Source: Poa pratensis (lineage: Eukaryota > Streptophyta > Magnoliopsida > Poales > Poaceae). From it: a stretch of 64,000 nt of DNA. Positions 21,155-33,510 of this stretch are shown here, piece by piece (within the stretch, counting starts at the first letter, position 1; each line of letters starts with the position of its first letter). The DNA lies in NCBI GenBank assembly GCA_947311845.1, contig CAMZMU010000069.1, positions 9,417,875-9,481,874 on the forward strand, given 5' to 3'. The notes under the pieces were generated by a model. It saw only the letters and a program-made list of their open reading frames with translations, searched no databases and was not told where the DNA came from. Position numbers and translations under genes: made by a program.

Positions 21155-21310
21155 ATCTTTGTCATGTAGCACTCATTTGTATCCTAGTTTGTAGGAAAAA
21201 ATAGTGACAATCTGCTATTTGCTACATAGGTAAACAATATTAACAATCTGATTTTTTTTTAAATAATGTTTTCTAATTTCTTAGTGCCAAAACATCTTTT
21301 TTTGTGAAGC
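21155..21310. repeat. Dispersed repeat, copy 1
   Basis: Contains 'cctagtttgtaggaaaaaat', 'taaacaatattaacaatctg' and 'ttttctaatttcttagtgcc', which recur in the same order at 28910-29200. Copy 2 has about 150 bp extra in the middle. Apart from the solo LTR inserted between them, the two copies are about 0.5 kb apart. Confidence 0.75.
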
Positions 21311-21866
21311 AAGTACCAAAAATATTGTGCAAAATGGCATGAACACAAACTTGACACATGGCAGGACATATTTTAGTGATAACTGATTGGTGACGTGGAT
21401 CACACGTTCGTTGGGAGACCCCAAGAGGAAGGTATGAAGCAGTGTAGCAGCAGTTTCCCTCAGTATGAAACCAAGGTTTAATCGACCAGTAGGAGCAAGA
21501 AATCACTTCTGAAGGTTGTTGGTGGCGCCGTTTACTCGATCACCAACGTGAAATCTGCACACAACACAATCAAACTACTTTGCCCCAACGAAACAGTGAG
21601 GTTGTCAATCTCACCGGCTTGCTGAAAACAAAGGATTAAACATATGGTGTGGAAAACAGTAGTAAATTGCAGGGAATGAAAAGGAACAATGTTTGCAGTT
21701 GGTTGTATTATCAGTGTAAAAGAATGGACCGGGGTTCACAGTTCACTAGTGGTGTCTCTCCATAAAAGATAACTAACATGCTGGGTGAACAAATTACAGC
21801 TGGGCAATTGACAAAATATTGAGCGCATGACAATGCATATATATGACATGATGATTACTATGATAT

Positions 21867-24800
21867 TGTGGCGCCCTGACCCGACTGCTATACAGTGAGG
21901 CTGTGTGTCACCGGTTAAGCGATACAACCGGAGGTTACGGGTTTACCAATCCCCGGCCAAAACCTTTGGCAGGTGTTGCTCAGAATGGATCATTGGCAAC
22001 ACAACGCCCCGATTGATGCCTTAACACAGGCACAACCCTCAATGCATAATAGAGAGATCAAGACTTGTGGAACAACTGGCACATCACAGACTCTACGACA
22101 CAAAACATTATAAGTCAACTCTTATAATAGAGAAGGATAGCAAATGACAACCAGAGGTCACAGACCCAACATTACAACATGCGGAAGCGAAGGGCGTTGT
22201 TCTAAACAACAAGAACCAAAATATGGCCTAAGAGGCCTGTAGATAACATTCCAGCGCCAGCTGTTCCGGGATGTCCCAAGCTGCCACCTGGGAACCCCAG
22301 ACTACTCGTCGACGTCCACAAAGAACCCACCTTCGAGGTCGGTGAAGTCCTCCTCTGAAACAAAACAAACGACGTTGAGTTCGACGAACTCGCAAGATTA
22401 AACATAGAGCTTTAGCTCGATGAGGCTTTCAAGGTTTTATGGCTGTTTTGCATAAAGCTGATTTTGTTTATGAAACATAACTCAATGGCATCGACTATTC
22501 AGAGTATTTTCGAAAGGGGTAAGAAGTGACTCTTTTCTTGATCACTTTTCTCATCATCAACCATCATCAACCACTGTACCTGTTCATCAAAGGCACCTCC
22601 CCGAATCACCCTCGAGGAAGACAACCTTGCATTCTTGAGTGGTACCTTTAGTACCCAGTTTTTAATCATTCCGTTCAAGTTATTCTATGGTCTCTAAATC
22701 CGTCACCAAGTCGTCCATAACCGCGGACACGGCTTTTCGAAAAGATTTATCCCTGCAGGGGTGTACAAAGTGAAAGTCGCCAGGTTCCCGAGGGACCTCC
22801 CAGCTTCTTATCCATGCGTACCGTCCGGCCCATTGCCTAGCTCTTAGCTCTCTTCCGGGGAAAGCCGGCTGGGTGGGAGCGGCTACAACCTTTACCTCGC
22901 TTAAGACTAACCCAGGATCATCAGTGGCGGTAGGACAAGAGGTGCCTCCAACACCCTGTCCCACGGTCACTTTTTTTTTCTGACGCCACAGTCCTCATCT
23001 CAGTCTTGGCCACCATCTTCAACGCACGCGCAAATGGAAAGCCAAACTAGAGGACCCTCGGCTAGTCCGCCACAAGTTAGTCGGTCGACAAGGTTCCATA
23101 TGCCCACGCATGGTTGCACGCTCAGTCTTGGCTCCAAAGGGGAGAACTCGCAATTAGGCGGCGAGAACGAGACAACCCACCACATTCCATGTGGCCTCTC
23201 ATCCCCGCCTTTAAGCATGTTTATTATCAGTATCCACATTTTCTCCACCATCAACCTCATCTCATTACCTGTTTCCAACATGGAGTAACCATCGGACAGC
23301 TATGCATTTACTAAGCGTGGCTAAGCATCAACATAGCATAGTAAATATCTCGGGCCAACAATACAATCCTATGGTTAAATAGGAGGGGAACATGTAGTGG
23401 CATCGGAAATTTAATGCAACTATAGGATACTCTAATCCAATAAATTGACATTTGGAACCGCATGCAATATTATAGTGGAGAAAATATTTGCGGAAAATAG
23501 GATAAGACATGTTCAGAGGGGGGGATTACGCTTGCCTTGTTCGGGATACTGGTAGTATGGGTCGTCAGGTTATTGTGGAGAAACCCCGACTCCGTGATCT
23601 ATCGATGTATAAGAACACCGGAAAGCACAATCAAATACCACACCATATAAAAACAAGTGCAACGCACAAGCACATGATGACATGACATTTTATAATGCAC
23701 CAAGAGTGTTTAAACAAGACCAACAAGTTAAATGGGGTCCCAATTATATTTACTGCATTATTTGGGATAATCCATATACTTAAACTTAATGATATTAATC
23801 ATTCTTGAAAATGTGCAGTACTGAAATGATGCTCAAACATGCATGGGGATGATGCTAGATTAAGGGCATTTTCATTTTGAGCATTTTGATATAAAGAACA
23901 CATTTTTCTGATTATCCAATAAAAAGTTATTGCATTTTTAATAATTGATTTAGCGCTGCCATTTTATTAAACTGATTTTAGCAACATGAAAACTAATTAA
24001 CCATGATGGAAAATAAGGTGAAACATGAAGTATATTTGTTGCTGATCATTTTGATACCTCACACTTAAATTTTGGATCATTATTTTTAAAGTTATGGAAT
24101 TTCCAAAATCATCTTCATTTCTGCCCTTTTTCTAAAATGCAAGAAACAATTATTTCCAGTATTCATTTCAACATGAAATTGTCATAAAAAATGTAAAGTT
24201 TCTTCCCCTGGTCATTTCGAGACCAAGTTTGTATTTTTTTGATCTATAGATAAAAGATATGCATTTTCTAAAATCTATTTCTTTTCTGCCATTTTCTTAA
24301 TTTTAATAACACATCAATAAAACTAATTTATTTGGATGTGTGAGTTATACCAACAAACAGATCTGCTTTTTCTTAACATTTTGATATATCATTTGTAATT
24401 TTTGGATTAGTATTGCAACCGTTATGAATTTTACCAAATTCATTTGTATTTGAAACCATTTTATTTAATTCCAGGAAAACACGACTGGACCTTTTGCACC
24501 GAGCCCATGGCTAGCCCAGGCCACTGACTAGTGGGCCAGGTGCCACGTAGGCAAGCCACGCAAGCACGCGGGCCCAGCGGCCGTTTGACCACGATGGTGT
24601 GCGGAACGGCGCGCTCGCGGCGGTGACCAGCGGCGACCACGCGCACGGCGACGGCGAACGAGCACGTACGGGAACCCGGGAGGAAGTGCATCTAGCGTGG
24701 GGTGTCGAGCAGGCCCTAGTGGCGGCGGAAGAGACCATATGGTCACCGGCAATCGCGACGGCGAGTACCATGGCGGCGGTGAACCACGGCTACGGTGGCG

Positions 24801-25819
24801 ACGACGATTTAGAGCAAGGGGAAGGGCATGGAGATGTCTAGCGGGACCGCGAGCTCACCCTCGTTGCGTGCGAAGCGACGTCGAGGCCGGAGGTGGACCA
24901 CAGCAGCGGCGCGAAGCTCGGCGGTGCTCGGACGGCCGCGGGGAAGACGGAGATGGCGGCGACGATTCCGTGCGTTCCTGTCCAATCGCCTGGAAGAGGA
25001 CGTAGAGGAGAGCTAGGCGGTCATGCCGGTGGGCTCGGATTCGTCCGGGACAACCTCAATCGATGGCGGTTCGGCGGCGAGCTCGAGCTAGGGCTTCGGG
25101 TTTGTGGAGAGGAACAGAGGGAGAGAGCATACGGGGAAGCTAGGGTTTCGGTGCTGGCCTTCTTGTACCAGGCGATGAGGCGCCGATGCTCGACAGCAGG
25201 GAGGAGGCGGCATCGCGCGGCTGAGCATCGTCGGCGTCGAGCGAGCTGGTGCGGCTCGGCCGCCCGGTCGCTACAGAGAAGAAGGAGAAGATGGTTTTGC
25301 AAAGAAGCCCCTGGCTGCATTTTCTTATTTACCAACAGGTCCTTTTCAGTGATAAATTAAAACAAACAGTACTGTATTTTAATTAATTGTGGCACTTACA
25401 CACCTCCAAAAATTCTGTAAATTTTTGTATAGCCCTAATATATTGTAAGGAAGCTCCCATAAATTTTGCAGTCCATTTGAAATTCATTTGATAGGTCAAT
25501 TAAATAGAAAATGCCCGCAGGCATTTTTGGTTTTCTATAAATTCTTTTATTTGGCAAAATCAAAATAGTTTGCAAAAATTATGATTTGAACTTTTGGAAC
25601 TTCTTTGACCAATATCCAAGCTTCACATGATTTTTATTTGTCACAAACTTTCCCAAAACATCTAAAAGTGATCTGAAGTCATGTTTGGCATTTGTTTTTA
25701 GTGGTTGCCATATTAAATGTTTTAAGCTTAGCAATTTAAAATGGATGCCATGATGCAATGAAACACAAAAGTGGAAATTTTACCCGCCTTTTTAGGTTCA
25801 CAAATTTCGGGCTGTTACA
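21867..25819 (-). mobile_element. 3.95-kb 3' LTR of element D
   Basis: On the minus strand it runs TGTAACAGCCCGAAATTTGTG (25819) to GGGTCAGGGCGCCACA (21867). Internal DNA with a conserved pre-LTR hairpin adjoins its start, so this is the 3' LTR. A GC-rich block at 24470-25320 is the likely promoter/leader zone; the many 60-155-codon frames there are compositional. It resembles the array LTRs at 41.5-64 kb in size, start sequence and pre-LTR hairpin, suggesting a related lineage. Confidence 0.7.
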
Positions 25820-27620
25820 ATTCTACCCTCCTTACAGGAATCTCGTCCCGAGATTCTTAGAGTAGGAAAGAGGGAAAAGGGTTACGACGGTCTTCAACGA
25901 TCTTCTCGGTGTAGATTGATTCAACGCATCCTAAAGATCTTCATCGGCTTTACTCCAAAGTCATCATCCGATTACACCATAAGAAAGAAGGAAACCACTC
26001 AGGAAGGAATGGTCTTCTCGAAGATACGACGTTCGGTTACCCCCCTAGTAACCTCTTGGAATGAGACTTTAACCAACTCTTGAATTGACGATTTGGAGAC
26101 ACATGAGGGTGACGGAAGATTGATAAGAAGTTTCCAGATGGTAGATAACGTTTTCTCAAAGAGATTGCGAATATGAACTTTGCACAAGGCCTTGAATTTC
26201 TGAGGGAGAGTGTTGAAACAAGATTCCAACAGATGAAGAGGTAACTTGTACTAGTCGGCTTGAGTAGAACCTTCCTCGCGGAGGAGCATTTCGGATCACA
26301 GGAGAAGGGTCAGGAAGATGGACCGAGAGAACTTTAGAAACCACGGGAACGTTAGTATCAGGAAAAACTTCTTGATGTTAAGACATCGGATCAAGCTTCT
26401 TAAGGATCACCAACCATCGTTTCTGATTGAGATTTAGATCTGGTCAGGTGTAGAGATACTTCAGACTCTACCTGTATGGATAGGGAATCTTTGCAAAGCA
26501 TACCAACGGGTTACAATTGCTAGGACCCCAAGAGTTGGACTACAATGTCAAACTCCAAAGGAGGAACGAGATGGCGGAACTCGCGTATTAGCATCTTGTC
26601 AGAGGGCATCAGCACCTTCTCGAATTACTTGCGGCAATACGCCAATGAGTCTCTTGCTGGGGAAACACCAACGAAGACAAAAGAAGTTCTCAGACTTCCT
26701 CTTTTTCTGGAACAATTCAATCAGTGGCTTGGATGCATAGCTGAAATTCTCAAGGGATGGAGGTAACAACATACCATTCCGAGAGTATTCTACACATGCA
26801 TGATCGAGTTGAAATGATTCGGAGGAAACCAGACGATTCACTCAGATCCACGACGACATCTTTCAGCAATTGCACGTGAACCAGGGAAAGTCACTTCTAA
26901 CTCCAGAACACATACCTTGTGAAGACACAAAGTTAGTTCCAACAATTTTCCAATGTTAACGCCCAATATCCAATATGAATCTCCTCAAACATGGAGAAGA
27001 TAGGAAGGTAGTTGATGGGCTCAACAACAAACTTATCTAGATACTCCAAGACGGTAGACTCATATGTTGCATGAACGGGCATAAGTATTGGTCAGACTAA
27101 CACATTCAGTAGGTTAGCCTGAGTTTGATTTGACGATAGCCCAATTCAAATCAAAGATTTGTAGGATAGCCTATCCACAAAGGAGATACCACCTCTCTTC
27201 AACACGGACAGACTAGACATCCCTTTAGGAAGGAACTATATCGGATAGAGCTTTTGTCTTTTAACTCTCCAAGTTGTTCAGGCTCAACCAAATAATTCAG
27301 GACATCCAGCACGATTTTCTTGGAGAAGGGAGTTGTTCAGAGAACCAGCTTACTCATAAGCTCAACATCACGGTCAGGTGACAACCTGGCGATACTTCTG
27401 GAAAGACCTCTAGAATATCACGATCCACCAATATGTCTTGAGTTCGAGAGGGAATCACGCCTTTCAAGGCTAATCGAGGTTGTCTTGGGAGCTTCGGCAC
27501 GAACCTAGCTCTTTGACCGAGGAAGGGCACCAGAGAAAACGAACTTGGGGACATAGTCAAACTCAACTTATTGATCGGCTAACCAATCATGATAAGAGGG
27601 ACAAGGAATGTCCTTGGATT
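25820..27620 (-). mobile_element. Element D internal remnant
   Basis: Roughly 1.8 kb of internal DNA upstream (minus sense) of the D 3' LTR. Only short broken frames remain on either strand; no gag, protease or reverse transcriptase motif could be recognised. The 5' LTR is absent and LTR C resumes at about 27620, so the 5' end of D and part of C were lost together. The right boundary is uncertain by a few tens of bases. Confidence 0.55.
25838..25856 (-). promoter_or_regulatory. Hairpin just upstream of the D 3' LTR
   Basis: GAATCTCG, loop TCC, CGAGATTC: a perfect 8-bp stem. The same stem with a 4-nt loop occurs at 45669-45688 and in every other array unit, at the same place relative to the 3' LTR start. 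Confidence 0.75.
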
Positions 27621-28637
27621 TCAGCGCAAGCAACAGATAATCGCATTAAGTAATGTGCTTAATGTAAACAAATGCATTAGGCCTAACGGCGCACCCTTAA
27701 GCTAAGCATCGGTTATTTTATCCCTAGTGGCAACAGCACATCCACAATCTTAGAAGTTATTGTCACTCTCCCAGATTACCGGAGGCATGAACCCACTATC
27801 TAGCATAAATACTCACTCTTGGAGTTACAAGCATCTACTTGGCCAAAGCATCTACTAGTAACGAAAAGCATGCAAGATCATAAATAACATATAAGATAGA
27901 TTGATAATCAACTTGACATAGTATTCAATATTCATTGGATCCCAGCAAACACAACATGTAGCATTACAATAAGATGATCTTGATCATGATAGGCAGCTCA
28001 CAAGATCTAAACATGATAGCATAAAGTGGAGAGACAACCATCTAGCTACTGCTATGGACCCTAGTCCAAGGATGAACTACTCACACATCACTCCGGAGGC
28101 AGGCATGGTAATGTAGAGCCCTCCAGTGATGATTCCCCTCTCCGGCAGAGTGCCGGGAAGAGCTTCTGAACCCTCCCGAGCTAGGGTTGACGGCGGCGGC
28201 GTCTCTGGAACTTTTCGTGGATAATGGCTCGGGTATTTAGGGTTTTCGCGTCGGGATGAATAAATAGGCGAAAGGGCGGCGGCTGGAGACGCCCGTGGGG
28301 CCCACACCACCCTACGGCGTGGTAGGGGGGCCCGCGTGGCCCCATGGTGTGGCTGCCTCGTGGCTCCCCTCCGTCTCTCCTTTGGACTCCGTGTACGTGT
28401 TGGAAAAATAGGAGGTTCTGTCCAAGTTTCGTCCAATTCCGAGAATATTTCCAGACTAGCTTTTCTGGAATACAAAAACAGCAGAAAACAGGAACTGGCA
28501 CTGTGGCATCTTGTCAATAGGTTAGTCCCAGAAAATGCATAAAAATGCTATGAAGTGTATATAAAACATGTAACAATTGGTATAATATCGACATGGAACA
28601 TCAGAAATTATAGATACGTTTGAGACGTATCAATAAC

Positions 28638-28909
28638 CTCGAAATATTTTGAATTTTTTCAAATTCTAAGTAATTTCGCCCATTTAAATGAATTTACGAT
28701 GATTTATAGAAAATCGTTCACATTTGAACTACAAGTGCATGATATTTTGCTCAAATATTTTTTTTAAAATCATATTGGGGTACCCAAGTAGTGGTTTCAT
28801 CAGAGAATCGTGGATAGCTGTGAAAGATTCGACCCCTACATATAAATAGCCATGGGTAACATTTTGACCCATTTTTGAAAAAAAAATGAAGAAAGTTTCA
28901 AAAAATGCC
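28638..28909. other. Intergenic AT-rich DNA
   Basis: Continuation of the DNA into which LTR C inserted. No gene or repeat recognised; a TATAAATA-like sequence at about 28840 has no clear gene behind it. Confidence 0.4.
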
Positions 28910-29215
28910 AATCTTTCGCATGTACTGCTCTTATGTGTCCTAGTTTGTAGGGGAAAAATAAAGTTCGAAAATAAAATAGTTTACAAAAAAAGTCTTCACA
29001 ACAAACTATATCAAGCATGAAGATCCATGAGCTTCAAGGCAAATGAGTGAGAAGAAGTCCATATCCATAGCATAGTTTGTCATAATGAGCTCATATTTGG
29101 TACATTGGTGCATCTTGCCATGGTAAACAATATTGACAATCTGATTTTTTTTATTTTTTTTAATGTTTTCTAATTTCTAAGTGCCAAAACATCTTTATTT
29201 TTTTGGTTTTTCTCT
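28910..29215. repeat. Dispersed repeat, copy 2
   Basis: Second copy of the sequence at 21155-21310 ('gtcctagtttgtagggg', 'taaacaatattgacaatctg', 'ttttctaatttctaagtgccaaaacatctt'), here with about 150 bp of additional sequence in the middle. Confidence 0.75.
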
Positions 29216-29425
29216 ACCAAGAATTGTCAAACCGTCTGCCTAAAGGGCCCACCTACAGAGGGTAAGTCGAATTGTCACGTAAAAATCCCACTACCAATTC
29301 ACCCCCTCTGCCGCTCCACCGCACCTAAAGTAATTTACTTCTTATCCAATCTCTGGCACAGCACCATTGCCGTAGACCAATCGCAAGGTTCGCCGTACAT
29401 CTATCGCCGGCGCATCTACTCGCCG
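29216..29425 (+). promoter_or_regulatory. Promoter and leader of the B3-like gene
   Basis: Region just upstream of the chosen ATG, rich in C and T near the start codon (ccccctctgccgctccaccg), with an 'attgtcacgtaaaaatccca' block also seen at about 20500. No clear TATA box. Confidence 0.4.
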
Positions 29426-31817
29426 ATGGCGGCAAATCGGTCTCCCTCTCTCCGCGCATCAACTAGTGTCAGGTGGCGCATTGATCTGCGTCACGGCACT
29501 GAGAGGACAAGGATGGAGGCCACCGATGAGGTAAGATTTATTTCCGTCCCCATCCCTATCCCCGGCTTATCTTCTGATTTGGAAACCGATTTGTATTGTT
29601 TCGGTTTATACTGTCCTACTTGTTTTGACACGAAGGGGCTGTGCGGCGGTCCAGACAGGACGAAGAAGTTTTTTATTCTTACTCTTCAAGAAGGATTTGA
29701 GGACAGAACGGTAATAATAAACTGTTGGAATGTCTTATGTTGCAAGATCTAGCCAGATCTAGCAAAACAAGTACTCAGATATATGTGTGTTGAAAGTGAA
29801 AGTCGCCAAAAAGTGGCGGAATGTAGAGCGGAAGATAGAGACGCTAATCTCGCCTATCTGATATTTGTGCGTAAACCATAAATCCAAATCGATTCTAGAC
29901 TGTCTTCCAATCTACATGCTTGACTGAGGATGTGGCAGCTTTTGTTCACATCATATTCCATTAGATAGAAAGAGCTACAAAAGGTGTACCAGATAGATTT
30001 ATATAGTAGGCTCAAATAGCGCTTTGACTGATATAGGTAAATCAATTTCCAATTTACATCCGGGTCTTATCTACTTAGTTGTAGGCATTGCCCCCTGAAA
30101 TAGAACTTTTCGGGTCATATACCCCCCAGCTTTGCTATGGGGCTGGCGGGTTCACTCCTTGCTAGGAATAGGGCTGGCTCCTTCCCCGAGATAGATAGAA
30201 GCCAAGCCCACTACGCGGTGCGAACTCCTAAAGAAGAGACTTAACTTACTTTCTTTCTTGCTTGCTTGTTCCCTAGGATTATGATGTTTTTCTGGGGTTG
30301 TTGCTTGCTTGGTTTGTTTATGCTTAGCAGCGGTTCGTTCCAAATAAAAAAGGACCTGTTTATGTATGTGTGTGTTTTATTCAATGCATGTTAGTTACTT
30401 AGTTTGATTGGTTTCATATGAAGATTAGCAAGATTTTGAAAGACTGGGACAGAGACAAATCTGCATTTTTTGATGGGTGCCATGGCACCCCCACTGGATC
30501 AGCCACTGCATGTACCTACATGTAAATTTGTTAGTTGTAGGTGCCTATGTGATAGTAAGAGCAACTGCTGTGATGTTTTGTAGCACTAGATCTGCTTGCA
30601 TTCTCATTCAAAGTACCTACTCTATTTATAGGAAGCACAATCAAAAAGCTACTCTTTCTGGAAAAGTTGATACTTTTAGAAAGTCAAGTTTGGTTATTTT
30701 TTATAGGTCATCCCATGTTACACCAGAGTTCATTTTATTCGGAAGCATTATATCGCCACGTTACAACTATGCAAGTTCAGCGCAACTCTGGTTACGAATG
30801 AGGAATTTTCATTCGATGTTACATGCACCAACAGAAAAGGTTTTACCTTTTTTAGTGGTAGAACTTGGAAAGAATTTTGTAGAATCTACTCTCTAGAAGT
30901 TGGACATGAGCTGTATTTCAGCTTTGACAGCCATGGTCCAGAGATTACTGTTATTAGTCGAAACCTACCAATCACCCATCCATGTAAGTTTCAAACTGGG
31001 TGCATCTTTTGTTATTCTGCATTTTTTATTGGTACTATGAGTAGTGCTCTGATCATTTATGTTTACAAACTAACCTTTTACAATTGGTGATACATAATTA
31101 ACTTTGTCCATAATGTAATGATAGTTCCTACATGTAATTGCACTTGAATCAATAACTGAGTTTGAAATATTAGCTAATTTAGTTCCTAACCATAATTGGA
31201 CTTTAATCTTACAGCTTACTACAATTTGTCCCCTCAAAACCGTCTCATTCTGGACTCTCTTGATTCCACTGATGGAATCAAGATCAATTGGAGGATGATG
31301 GAGACAGTAATATTACATGTGGAAAATCTTTACCACCTTCTAGACTGTCATGATGTAGGAGAGTATGTAGAAGGACGGACTGTCGCACTTTTGCATACCC
31401 TGAACTGGACAAACAGTCGCAATGCCAACATGCACCTGGTAATCTTTTTTTAAATGAGATTTGTTCCTAATTTATCCCTTTTTCCACAGCTATGGGTGCC
31501 ACACTGTGAAGTTATTGCCAATAAATATACAAACCTAACGTATTTTCAATATGGAACAAAAAATCCCAAGCTATTTTGTTCCCCAGGACATGGAAGAATA
31601 CGGTGACATCACCATTGTTAAACATCCGGACACTGAGGTTAAGGGGTCATACAACATTTCTATTGATGATGCTCGTTTGTGCGTCGGTGGCTGGAAGGAG
31701 TTCATGAAGAAGAAACATGAGTTGCACTTGTGTGACAAGATTCTGCTCTTGTTGTACATGGGAAACCAAGGGGTTTACCTGTTTGTGTCCGATGTTCCTT
31801 ACATTGATCTGGAGTAG
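29426..31817 (+). pseudogene. Protein with two B3-like domains, five exons, one-base frameshift
   Basis: Predicted exons: 29426-29530, 29636-29710, 30707-30983, 31215-31438 and 31490-31817, all with GT donors and AG acceptors. Exons 2-3 give a first B3-like DNA-binding domain (TKKFFILTLQEGFEDRT ... FFSGRTWKEFCRIYSLEVGHELYFSF); exon 5 gives a second (IPSYFVPQDMEEYGD ... GGWKEFMKKKHELHLCDKILLLLY). The G-x-W-KEF ... L-x-x-GD/GH-x-L pattern is typical of plant REM-type B3 proteins, which are nuclear DNA-binding proteins. Lengths total 1009 nt; dropping one A from the A6 run at 31558-31563 gives 1008, divisible by three, and joins the two frames of exon 5 (about 335 residues). So either a real one-base frameshift or an assembly error in a homopolymer. 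No other stop is seen. Exon 1 (35 codons) is the least certain. Confidence 0.65.
29780..30345. other. Possible mitochondrial DNA insertion in intron 2
   Basis: Within the 996-bp second intron, about 29780-30345 has even base composition and phrases such as 'gaacttttcgggtcatatac', 'gctttgctatggggctggcg' and 'tttctttcttgcttgcttg' that look like grass mitochondrial intergenic DNA. This is recognition by style, not an alignment; boundaries are approximate. Confidence 0.35.
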
Positions 31818-32088
31818 TTAGCTACTGAAAGCAAGTGTGGTATGTGTTATGATGAACTGCAAGTAGTGTCGTACAAGACTGAAATTACGTGTTGTATATG
31901 TTATGAAGTACTTAAAACTAGTATCGTAGAAGACAGAAAGTATGTGTTCCTATTAAGTACTTTTGGTGGTGTCATCCTTGTAATCGGTGGATCACGCTCT
32001 CCTTATTCTATCCATTTACTTGCGTATTTGGTCTAGATTCATGTCACAACCCATGGTGACCAAGATGTGAGAGTCGATTTTCAATTAT
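31818..32088 (+). other. 3' flank of the B3-like gene
   Basis: Probable 3' UTR and flank. It contains a diverged direct repeat of about 65 bp ('gtgtggtatgtgttatgatgaa' and 'gtgttgtatatgttatgaag'). It ends where the outer LTR of the retrotransposon array begins at 32089. Confidence 0.45.
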
Positions 32089-32101
32089 TGTAGCGGACCT
32101 G
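32089..32101 (-). mobile_element. Last 13 bp of array LTR1, cut off by element A
   Basis: TGTAGCGGACCTG is the plus-strand start of every array LTR (compare 47877, 54209, 60540, 63397). The rest of LTR1 resumes at 41560, after element A. ACCTG is the target site duplicated by element A. Confidence 0.9.
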
Positions 32102-33481
32102 TGATACGTCCAAAACGTATCTACTTTTCCGAACACTTTTGCTATTGTTTTTCCTCTAATTTGTGTGATTTGAATGCAACTAACACGGACTAACGCTGTT
32201 TTCAGCAGAATTGCCTTGGTGTCTCGTTTTTGTGCAGAAAGTCAAAGTTTTAGGAAAATTCCAGAAATTCTATTTTTCCAGAAGACCCACGGAGCCAGAA
32301 GACGAAGCGAGGAGGTGCACAGGGGCACCACACGCACCCAGGGCGCGGGTGGGCCCTTGCCGCGCCCAGGGGTGGTGTGGCCACCCTGTGTGGCCCCCGA
32401 CGCTCCCCTTTGGACTACTTAAAGCCTCTGACCTAAAAACTTCGGGGGATCGACGCTTTTTCCAGAAAACTTCCAGAGCTCCGCCGCCATCGAAAACCCT
32501 ATTTCGGGGATCAGAAACTCCGTTCTGGCACCCTGCCGGGACGGGGAATTGGAGGAGATCATCGCCATCATCATCACCGCCACCTCTCCATCGACCATCC
32601 ATGACTCCCCCATCCATGTGTGAGTAATTCCCCGCTGTAGGCTGAGGGGATGGTAGGGATTGGATGAGATCATTCATGTAATAGTTGTGAGATTTGTTAG
32701 GGCATGGTGCCTAGTATCCATCGGTAGTGCTTATTGTCATTGTTGCAACTTATTATGCTTAATGCTTGTCACTTAGGGCCCGAGTGCCATGATCTCAGAT
32801 CTGAACATGTTATTGAATCATGATGATAATTATTGTTTTGGATCATATCTATAAGTTGTATACACACGTCACTGTCCGGAACCCGAGGCCCCAAAGTGAC
32901 AGAAATTGGGATAACCGGAGGGGATGGTTGCGACGTGAGGATCACATGTGTTCACGGAGTGTTAATGCTTTGCTCCGGTGCTTTATTAAAAGGAGCACCT
33001 TAATTACCAGTAGTTTCCCTTGAGGCCCCGCTGCAAACGGGCTGGTAGGACAAAAGATGTTGTGCAAGTTTCTCATTGCGAGCACGTACGACTAAATACG
33101 GAACACATGCTATGATTGATTATTACTTGGATACCTTATTATTTATCTGCAATTGCCCTATGTATGACTATTTCATGAATTATCTATCCATGCACGCCCG
33201 TTCATCCATCCCTATGCCTACAGTATTTTAATCCTGCTGTCTACTGCAATTATTACTGCTGTCTTTATTTTACTGCTGCTATTATTTCACTACTGCTACT
33301 GTCATAAAACTGTTGCTACTGATAAACTGTGTCGAGCAAGTCTACTTCCAGGTGCAGCTGAACTGACAAATCATCTGTCAAGGCTTATAAATATTCTTTG
33401 GCTCCCCTTGTGTCGAATCAATAAATTTGGGTTTTACTTCCCTCGAAGACTGTTGCGATCCCCTATACTTGTGGGTCATCA
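32102..33481 (+). repeat. Element A 5' LTR
   Basis: TGATACGTCCAAAACGTATC ... GTGGGTCATCA, 1380 bp. It ends with the usual 'tgcgatcccctatacttgtg' segment. The overlapping frames on both strands near 32.2-32.7 kb are leader sequence, not genes. Confidence 0.9.
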
Positions 33482-33492
33482 AGACTATTTTC

Positions 33493-33510
33493 TGGCGCCG
33501 TTGCCGGGGA
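33493..33510 (+). promoter_or_regulatory. Element A primer-binding site (tRNA-Asp)
   Basis: TGGCGCCGTTGCCGGGGA, 11 nt after the LTR, is an 18-nt perfect complement of the 3' end of plant tRNA-Asp(GTC) including CCA, as I recall that tRNA. Confidence 0.8.

Larger units (their letters stand above)
21384..28632 (-). mobile_element. Solo LTR C (TSD ATAAC) split by element D
   Basis: On the minus strand it begins TGATACGTCTCAAACGTATC (28632) and ends CACGTCACCAATCA (21384), with TGAT/ATCA terminal inverted repeats and perfect ATAAC duplications at 21379-21383 and 28633-28637. LTR sequence is present at 21384-21866 and about 27620-28632; the rest is element D, and some LTR sequence seems lost at the D junction. 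The 28.1-28.5 kb part is the GC-rich leader zone of the LTR. It is a Gypsy-type LTR by its ends. No coding sequence belongs to it. Confidence 0.8.

Noticed and set aside
24461..25360. Overlapping GC-rich ORFs up to 155 codons
   Set aside because: Same cause, in the element D LTR; frames on both strands, repetitive Arg/Gly/Ala composition.
30472..30488. GGGTGCCATGGCACCC palindrome as a possible operator or terminator
   Set aside because: A single short palindrome in an intron, with no target duplication or transposon terminus found nearby.
32102..32677. Overlapping ORFs in the element A LTR, repeated at 40.2-40.76 kb
   Set aside because: LTR leader sequence; the frames change between the two LTR copies with each small indel.
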